DNA of 64,000 nt from positions 1 to 64,000 of the forward strand of contig JAUTDX010000722.1 in assembly GCA_030844895.1 (NCBI GenBank), written 5' to 3'. Position 1 is the first letter of the stretch; each line of letters starts with the position of its first letter. Under the pieces are notes generated by a model. It was not told the DNA's origin. It did not search any database and was given only the letters and a program-made list of their open reading frames with translations. Source of the DNA: Ambrosia x helenae. Its lineage: Eukaryota > Streptophyta > Magnoliopsida > Asterales > Asteraceae. A program made the position numbers and the translations under genes. Positions 56,915-64,000 of the stretch are shown here, piece by piece.

Positions 56915-57640
56915 AAAACTTACATTTTAATCGCTTCAACACCTCTCGTACATGAAGCTCGCTATTACACGTTCTGATATGAGCTCTGCCAATTCTCGAT
57001 TGGCTATCACAGCGTATACATTTGGCTGATGCCGGCTTCGGCCACCTAGGTATATCCTTAACAAATTGACGTAGCCATTTAGCCTATTCATCCTCTTTAT
57101 AAAGCGATAAATTTTGATTTCATCATGGATCTAGCAAGAACCGTTTGCTTATTTGATTTCCACATTATCGCAACACCTCAAGTATGAACACATACCCACT
57201 CGTTGCCTTGGAATCATTCATGTCAGATATCCAATTCGCATCACAATAACCTTCAATAACTACTGGATGTATTTTATATTGCATCCCGTAGTCTCGTATG
57301 TATCTTAAGTACCGAAGCAACTGTGTCACGAAATTCCAATGAATTGAAATTGGTTTACTCGTGTATGTACTTAGCTTGCTGATAAGTCTGGTCTTATCTG
57401 GTACACCTCATCAAATACATCAGGCTGCCAATTATTCTTGAATAATCTAATTGGTTAACAGGCTCACCTCGATTCTTAGCTAGACGTTGACTCGTGTCAA
57501 TGAGAGTTCTAGCCATACTAGAGTCATTTCCATTGAACTTCTCAAGAATTTTGTCCACATAATAGGACTGACTTATAACAAGCACATTTTGGGTTCGTGT
57601 GATTTGCACTTCCCAAAATCGCAACCGTTCATATCAAACC
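56915..57640 (-). pseudogene. Copia RT/RNase H fragment
   Basis: Minus strand, 57624-57394: ITRTQNVLVISQSYYVDKIL, EKFNGNDSSMARTLIDTSQR, LDYSRIIGSLMYLMRCTR, the RT-RNase H connection of a Tork-like copia. Downstream, in other frames, come LLRYLRYIRDYGMQYKIHP, EGYCDANWISDMNDSKATSG (RNase H with its first Asp) and FVKDIPRWPKPAS-like codons to about 56960. No LTR and no 5' half. It is truncated on both sides and has several shifts. Confidence 0.78.
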
Positions 57641-58825
57641 TTCTATTTTCAAATGCAAGTCACCTCCACACTTACGTGTTTATTAGATAACTACCAAATG
57701 GGGTGATGAAAGTTTCTTCCTTTCATATGTAGTTTGAAAACTTCTCAAGTACAATTTTCACATCCCTACGGATTGTTTCTTTGATTAAGTTCAAGTAATA
57801 TCACTCATGATGACATTAGACACCTGTGATAAGATAGCGACTATCTTTGTGTTATTGAGGTCATCCATTATATTACTCAACCCATATTTCTCACACGAAC
57901 CATTTTTTGAGCTATATGAGTTCTCCTAATATTAAGCTAAATAGTATCATAACCAATGAACTATTTATTCGGTCCTTTCGAGTAAGCCTTTTTAATGAAT
58001 TATATATTTGCTGTTACAAAATTCATTCTTATGTCGTCACATATGTTTGAATGTTCAAAGTTAATTTATTCTCTGTGGAGCTTCTAAGTTAACAAGTATT
58101 AGTCTAGCATGCTTTAGACTACAAATACTTAGCATGTGAACAGAGGATGCCTGATTCTGATTCTTCACAGCCTTAAGAGATAACTCACTATCTCTTCCTA
58201 ACATTCACATCTTAATTTAGATTCAAAATGAGATTTGTTTACCATTCCAAAACCTCGGTTTTAAGAATGCTTCAAAACCATAATTAATTCCATCCGTTAA
58301 GATCAAGACTCGTTTGCTTTAAATCTCCAAGGCTTCACCATTAACTTTTTAGGACTTAAACATAAGTCTTAATATAAGTCACTTTGATGAACATATTCAT
58401 CATCAACAAGTCAATTAGATTGACACTCAACGACATGACATTCTCAACGACGTGTCATTCACATACCCCAAAATTATACAAATCCTCCACATGGTTCAAC
58501 CAGCATTGATGGTTTGTAGAGACTCTACACGTCCATCAATATTGTCAGTCTTTATAATAAATCTCGTAAAATTTATCAAAGACTTATGAATAATAACATA
58601 TATTTCTATCATATGTTATAGTCATCAAAACCACATTTGTGCATTTCCACGTAAATGCTCTCAACATTAGATGACATATCTCGTTTTTGTGCATTTAACT
58701 TCAATACACTTGCCATGATGTTCATGATTCTCTCATGATGTGATTGTATATTTGATGTATGATTTATGACTAACTACATAGGTCATAATCACAACTCGTT
58801 CATTGTGTTTATGCAAATCGCTTCT

Positions 58826-58864
<39 letters not shown>

Positions 58865-59400
58865 TTATTACATTCATCGTCCAAAAAAACATATCATCTT
58901 ACATATCCATTTTATACATATATTTTAATCCACTTGATTATTAAAAAAAATTGATAATCCAAAAAATATATAATATATTACAAATATATTTAAATGTATT
59001 CATATAAGGATATATAAACATTAAATCTCAAAGTGTTATTCTCTTCAACACTTTATCGTTTGACGAAATAATATAAATTATATCGTCTCGTGGCATGTTT
59101 AGAGGTACTCCCTCAATACACTTTTCAAACAACAAAGTTGTTTATAATTAACTCCTCACAAGTAGTCAAACAAGTAAATATGTCCAAAACAACATCAAGT
59201 TTTTTTACACTAAATAGTCTTTCTAAATTATTATATGGTTCAAGACATCATACTTCTCATACAAGTATTAAACCATACATAATTTGCAAAAGACATGTTT
59301 TATTCCTACAAAACATTTTTCCTTTTACAAGTGTTTTCCATAAACTATACATATTTATGTTTTGATTACAAATCAAAACCACAAATTCAAATATAGTTTT
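57641..59400. other. AT-rich region, no gene; AT microsatellite
   Basis: No coding match on either strand. (AT)n at 58831-58862. Blocks such as CATGATGTTCATGATTCTCTCATGATG give it a repeat-like look. Confidence 0.4.
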
Positions 59401-59413
59401 GTTATTTAAAACA

Positions 59414-60273
59414 TTTCTAACTCACTTCTTAAAGTATGTGGTTTTCATGATTAACCGCTTCTAATTCGCTCATTAAAAACTATACGTGTACCATATAAAC
59501 ATATACGGTTTAAAAATTAACCATTTCTAACATACTTATTAGAATACAAACGATAACACGTTTTCATCATATAGAGTTTTGGTTATATTAAATAAACCTT
59601 TTTCTAACACACCCGTTAGAAATAAACAATTACCCAAAATCGTTTTAAAGGTCATTGGTTTATATTCTCAACCGTTTCTAACCTGCTTGTTAGAAATACA
59701 CGATTATGACAATCGTTTTAGAACTTATTGGTTTATATATAAAATAAACCATTTCTAATACGCTCGTTAGAAAATTAAAATATCTACATAAATGGTATTA
59801 GCTTTGGATTTTCTAAAATACACTCGTTTCAAACTTACTCGTTAAAAACGTCAAAATTTAACCAAACATGTTCAATGTTGATTATTTTCCAAAATAATAA
59901 TTTCTAACAAGTTTGTGTATTTTGTACATTAATCTTTTCTAACACATTCATTAGAAAAATAAGCATCTTATTTGCCTTTACAAAATCATCAATTTCTAAT
60001 CCGCTCGTCAGAAAAAACAACAAATAAGTTTAAATTAAACTTACGATTTTGTAAATAACGATTTCTTGTACGCTTATTAGAAATATTTCATGACACGTTA
60101 TTCTTTCAACGCCGTCGATTCTAACACACTTGTTAGAAATACATGTTTCAAAACCTTATATTTTGAAACCTTTTATTTTCCAATATTTTCATTAGAAAAT
60201 GTAAAATTTCAAAACTTTGAAATTTTACATGGGTTTTCAAATATTAAGTCTTTTCTAATACTTTCATTAGAAA
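59414..60273. repeat. Array of ~75-bp units each centred on a TTTCTAAC/GTTAGAAA palindrome
   Basis: About 13 diverged units. Each has a core such as TTTCTAACACACCCGTTAGAAA (59600), TTTCTAACCTGCTTGTTAGA (59676) or TTTCTAATACGCTCGTTAGA (59752). Cores start at about 59414, 59457, 59524, 59600, 59676, 59752, 59826, 59936, 59991, 60061, 60119, 60177 and 60250, so spacing is mostly 58-77 bases. The arms are conserved and the spacers between cores vary freely. Confidence 0.85.
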
Positions 60274-60499
60274 TTTAGTATTTCAAAAAAGTCTAAATGC
60301 ATGTTAATACTTGTTAATAATCCGGTTTATCTAAACACGACACAAAACCCATGAACCCGAAAAAGTTGAATCAAATTCATTTCGTAAAAATTCTTTCGGA
60401 TTAAAGATTGCATTCCCATCATGAATGTAATCCGATTTGATGTAAAAGGAAAACATTTACAAACTTTCGCGAACCCAAATTCCTTAGGAAGAACATGAA

Positions 60500-60765
60500 A
60501 GTTTGTTTACTAATTTGTTTAAGTTTGTTAAAAAACTTACATTTTAGTTGATGCAACACCGCTCTTACATGAAGCTCGCATATATCAAGGGCGCTGCACT
60601 TCTTGTAGCAAATTGTAATTGAAGACGAAATCATCGAAGTGAATCGGGTTTGTGTTTGACACAATCACCATAAACAGATTTGTGGTCTGTTCCTAGGGTA
60701 CACCGGTTCAAAAACAGTGATGGTGCACTGCCGGACTATCCCATTTGCCTGAAAAATAATCATTA
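60500..60765 (-). repeat. Inverted copy of the copia leader exon (cf. 63525-63720)
   Basis: On the minus strand, after a TTTTTCAG at 60749, the block GCAAATGGGATAGTCCGGCA ... GGTGTACCCTAGGAACAGAC ... GTGTCAAACACAA matches 63525-63620. The later AATGTAAGTTTTTTAACAAA parallels 63690-63710. Part of it (GAGCTTCATGTA...AAAATGTAAG) is also present at 56920-56965. Confidence 0.75.
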
Positions 60766-60911
60766 GAAATTGGCTTATACTGTGTTTTCGAGATTATATA
60801 TATATTTTCATCTCTATCCCGCAAGTCTGCAATGCAGGTTCTTATAGAGACTGGAATGTGAAATATCTCTGCTGCAATAATTATATTCATCAAACTCGAT
60901 ATGAATGTTAA

Positions 60912-61396
60912 CTAGGTGGTTTCCCGCGCGTTGCAGCGGGGACGGTGGTAATTGGATCTATTTATGAAGAAAGCTAATCCAGCTTGAAAGCTTGAAAAAT
61001 GTTACGTTGAAAGACAACATTTCTCCCTGTAATCGTTGGCTACACCGCCTTTGTTGTGCGATCGAGTTCTGGTCGTCGGTGGTGGTGATGATGGTTTTGT
61101 GTGCTGTAGGGAAGGCTACAAGGGTGGCAAACGTGAGCAAGAACATCTGTTAAAAGTTGGTCAAGAGCACTCAACTCAAAAGTGGTGTAGTTTTAGCTTC
61201 TCAAATTTTCCTTTATGAGTTATTTGGTGGTGAGTGCCTTTGTATGTAATAGTCTGCTAATCACATTTGTTTTTGTACTTTAGCTTGAGCTCCTTGCTTG
61301 AGTGTTTTTGTATATATTATCCCCGTTAAAAAATATTACACAAACATATTATATATTTTACCTTAACTAAAACTAATATAATATAAAAACTAAAGA
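60912..61396 (-). mobile_element. Short non-autonomous Helitron
   Basis: Minus-strand 3' end: hairpin CCCGCTGCAACGCGCGGG (about 60921-60938) followed by CTAG at 60915-60912, then T. The candidate 5' end TCTTTAGTTTTTATATTATA starts at 61396, preceded by A. The A/T target fits both sides. No coding region in 485 bp. Confidence 0.6.
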
Positions 61397-61969
61397 TTCT
61401 ATTATTTACCCCACTTGTTTCTCGCCCCACTAAAGTATTCTTCAAAGAGATATTGAATTTCTTTCTCATCTCTCAAGAATCAAAGCATGAGAAGCAATCA
61501 ATAAGACCATGATGGTAGACGAAGGTATCGAAGATGGCGATTACAAGGAAACTACGGTACAAAATTTTTATAAGTTTCATGGTGTACTCTTTTATATTTT
61601 TTGCCTGCCCATTCAGACCTGTCGACGTCGTCAAACAACTGCGTTGACCTGTTTTCACTCGTCCGGTCACCAGCGTTAACCCTTTCTGATGTAGATGTTG
61701 TTAGATATACAATTTGACCCGTTATGTATGTTTGATATACACAAGTCCACCAAAATGAGAGATTAGATGTACACAAATCTACCCACCAACGGTATCTCGG
61801 GTTGTGGTTGTCGGCGTTAATTGTTATACCAACACCGATAAAGATTGATTGGTGTTATGGTGGATGATGATGGTGATGTTAGTTGGTATTACATGTTGGA
61901 GAGGAGATGAAAGTTGAAGAGTCGAGTCAAGTAAGTTGAGTCGGTCAACTTTGGATGGCAAATTAACCA
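61397..61969. other. Spacer, no gene
   Basis: Nothing recognised; overlapping small frames on the minus strand show no family resemblance. Confidence 0.4.
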
Positions 61970-62709
61970 GACAAAAGAAGCTAACTGTAGTTAGGTTTAA
62001 CCTGGGTTAGATACTATTAATGGACATTTTGTTTTGATATATAGTTAATTAATCTCCAGATTAATTGTCCATTTAACTGCATGAGTAGACACTGAGACTA
62101 GAATTTTCTTTCCGGTCACAAGGATTAAAAAACTAAAACGGGTAGCAAAAACAGCGTTACGCTGACCCGGATTTTTGCGTGCGGGCGTCGCGTTGGTTCA
62201 AGAATTTTTCCTCAAACCACAACCCATTTTTGCAACCCTTCCTGCGCGCGCAGGTAGGTGTCCAAATATAAAGTGACTAAACATTTTATTCATTCCAATT
62301 TGGTTTCCTCTTATAAGAGCATTCTTATCTCATTCATCAAATCTCATTCATCAAATTACACTAAAAATCACTACTCCACCCTTAAATCTTCTCTCTCATA
62401 ATTAAAATAATAATATTTTTTCATACTTTTATCATTATATTTTCTCTCTCCTCATTCACAACCACTTTCAAAAATATTAAAATATGTTTAGGGGTAAACA
62501 CTAACTTTTCATATTTGGGGGTAAAGGTGTTTCCACCAAATATTCTCTATATCCTCCACTCACAACCATTTACACCCACCCCATATAATTTGCTGGATAC
62601 ACTCACATATATTTGATGCCCGGCATGAGAATGCTCTAAACCAATATAGTTTTCATTTCCCAACCAATGTACGACAAGACAAACTCACATTCACACATAA
62701 ACTCTAACA
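61970..62709 (-). repeat. Copia LTR in inverted orientation, interrupted by a MITE
   Basis: On the minus strand it starts TGTTAGAGTTTATGTGTGAA at 62709 and continues CATTGGTTGGGAAATG, matching 63119-63180. After the MITE, 62310-62160 matches 63220-63333 (GCGCGCAGG, GCAAAAATGGGTT, AACGCGACGCCCGCA). The left limit is approximate. It faces the plus-strand LTR at 63119. Confidence 0.7.
62317..62636. mobile_element. MITE with TAA target duplication in the inverted LTR
   Basis: Ends GAGCATTCTTATC and CATGAGAATGCTC, extending imperfectly through ATCAAAT/ATTTGAT. TAA lies at 62314-62316 and 62637-62639. 320 bp, non-coding, PIF/Harbinger-like. LTR similarity resumes on either side, confirming insertion. 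Confidence 0.82.
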
Positions 62710-63118
62710 CTAGTTAACGGGCTAGGATTGATTCTATAGAGGTGCTTCACGGTAAGCAACCTGTGATCCCTTTATTATATATTTTATAGATCTGAGGCAC
62801 AAAAAAGAGGAATTGAAGCAGTGGGCAAAGTAGCTTTATGGAAGTTTGAATGGGAAAGGCCAAATTGAGGAACACTGATTACTGACTGACCCCTTCAGAC
62901 ATCGAAATGGACAAGAATAGAGTCAATGCTCTCCCTTAAACTGACACCCACTACCTCCCGTGCTCTCTCGAGATATGTGATTATTATTTTATATCTATTT
63001 TATATTAAAAAAAAAGGTAAAAAATACAAATCCATAAGAAAACGAAAAACGTTTTTCTGATAATCATTTTCTAGTTATCTTATCAAATCCATATGAGATT
63101 TTGATTTGTCTATTGACA
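62710..63118. other. Spacer between head-to-head LTRs
   Basis: No gene; an A-rich run lies near 63010. Confidence 0.4.
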
Positions 63119-63754
63119 TGTTAGAAACTATATATGTGAATGAGAGTTGGTTTGTCCCACATTGGTTGGGAGATGGAAATTGGAGGAGCTTATAAGGTAA
63201 AGCTTGAGTGGAAGTTTCAAAATGTTAAGTTACTTTATACTCTGGCACCTATCCGCGCGCAGGGGGGGGGGGTGCAAAAATGGGTTCTGGCTCGTGGAAA
63301 TTCTTGAATCAACGCGACGCCCGCATCTGCGGACACTAATGATGGTGCTTAATTAGAGATTAATCACGATATTGAATGTGATGACAGTTTCAGTCTTGGC
63401 TGTCTATAATACAGACCAAGTGTGCAGCATAATACACACAGCTAACAAACACTCTCTCGCATAGAATATTGATCGATCACTGAAGAAGCTTTTCAGAGAC
63501 AGTCTCATTCCGGTTTCTTTTCAGGCAAGTGGGATAGTCCGCAGTGCACCGTCACTGTTGAACCGGTGTACCCTGGGAACAGACGACGAATCTGTTTAAG
63601 GGAATTGTGTCAAACACAAGCCCGGTTCTGTTAATCCGTTTATTTCTTTCTGTTTGTTTCTTTTGCAGAATTTGATCGGTCTCCATTTACTGTAAGTATT
63701 CTAACAAACTTAAACAGATTAGTTGTTCTAAATATTTCTGGTTTCTTTTCAGTA
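63119..63754 (+). repeat. 5' LTR and leader of a plus-strand copia element
   Basis: TGTTAGAAACTATATATGTG marks the LTR start. A TATA-like TCTATAATAC lies at 63404-63413. Downstream, splice-like sites occur: acceptor TTTTCAG (63524), acceptor TTTTGCAG (63668), donor GTAAGT (63692) and acceptor TTTTCAG (63752). The leader may therefore be spliced before gag. The exact LTR end and primer site are not identified. Confidence 0.6.
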
Positions 63755-64000
63755 ATGGAGAATACGTCCCAGCCTTTGTTTTCGTCTGCTCCTCTCACGA
63801 GTGCCAGTTCTGTTGGACTCTCTGCAGTGTTTACTTCTGCAGTTGCTGTTACCGCTGCCTTGGTGGCGCCATTGCCTGCTGCTGTGGCCAGCCACGCAGA
63901 AAAACCCGAGAAGTTTGCTGGTGTAAACTTCAAACGCTGGCAGCAAAAGATGTTGTTTTATTTAACAACATTGAACCTTGCTAGGTTCTTGACTGAAACC
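63755..64000 (+). CDS. Copia gag, N-terminal part (runs off window)
   Basis: ATG at 63755 opens 82 codons without a stop to the window end. A Ser/Ala/Val-rich N terminus is followed by SHAEKPEKFAGVNFKRWQQK and MLFYLTTLNLARFLTET, the start of the copia-type gag domain (DUF4219/UBN2 family) in Tork-like elements. It would form the virus-like particle. The start is chosen because it is the first ATG after the TTTTCAG acceptor and the frame is open from there. The rest of the element lies beyond 64000. Confidence 0.85.
   Translation, partial: MENTSQPLFSSAPLTSASSVGLSAVFTSAVAVTAALVAPLPAAVASHAEKPEKFAGVNFKRWQQKMLFYLTTLNLARFLTET

Noticed and set aside
59414..60273. CRISPR array
   Set aside because: Repeats are diverged and palindromic, spacing varies and the sequence is a plant genome.

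Overview
The window reads as repeat-dense intergenic DNA from a plant nuclear genome. The reasons are chromodomain-type Ty3/gypsy and SIRE-type Ty1/copia elements primed by initiator-Met tRNA, plant Helitron termini, a tRNA-derived SINE, TAA-flanked MITEs, L1 and RTE LINEs, and spliced fragments of a plant-type Rab GTPase gene. The wording of the polyproteins resembles elements I know from Asteraceae (sunflower/lettuce/tansy group). That placement is recall, not a search. I see no intact host gene, no rRNA or tRNA gene and no CRISPR array. Every long reading frame belongs to a mobile element, and nearly all are broken.

Layout. 1-8664: a minus-strand Tekay/Del-like gypsy element cut by the window edge, with a 2.7-kb LTR and a frameshifted gag-pol. 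It apparently sits inside a plus-strand L1 LINE that resumes at 8665-9939. 10267-13121: a Helitron carrying three exons of a Rab1/RABD-type gene with introns. 14149-14460, 17895-17998, 18980-19154 and 19204-19419: a TAA-flanked MITE, a SINE with 13-bp target duplication, a fold-back repeat and a hAT MITE. 20426-21430: a hAT transposase that has lost its catalytic core. 21816-23098: a Mutator-like element with 9-bp target duplication. 23100-26000: an L1 LINE split by a fold-back element that is itself split by a truncated copia element.

26966-50056 is a stack of insertions. A Helitron (27307-45970) contains a 16.4-kb SIRE-like copia element (27889-44266). That element's third ORF is interrupted by a 3.0-kb solo LTR (38793-41803), which in turn holds a MITE (40958-41377). 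Each level has its own target duplication or terminal signature. To the right are a MULE with long TIRs (47633-48790), another Helitron 3' end (50056) and two more hAT MITEs.

54211-55011 is a 5'-truncated RTE LINE, followed by a decayed Athila-like ORF (about 55260-56221). 56915-60765 holds minus-strand copia debris and an unusual array of short imperfect palindromes (59414-60273). 60912-61396 is a small minus-strand Helitron. 61970-62709 is an inverted LTR interrupted by a MITE, and 63119-64000 is the start of a plus-strand copia element whose gag runs off the window.

The genes do not form a host pathway. They work only as parts of their own transposition machinery (gag, protease, reverse transcriptase/RNase H, integrase, transposase). 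Items with most biological interest are the Rab-capturing Helitron, the rearranged TATA-less 5' LTR, the third ORF in the SIRE-like element and the palindrome array.
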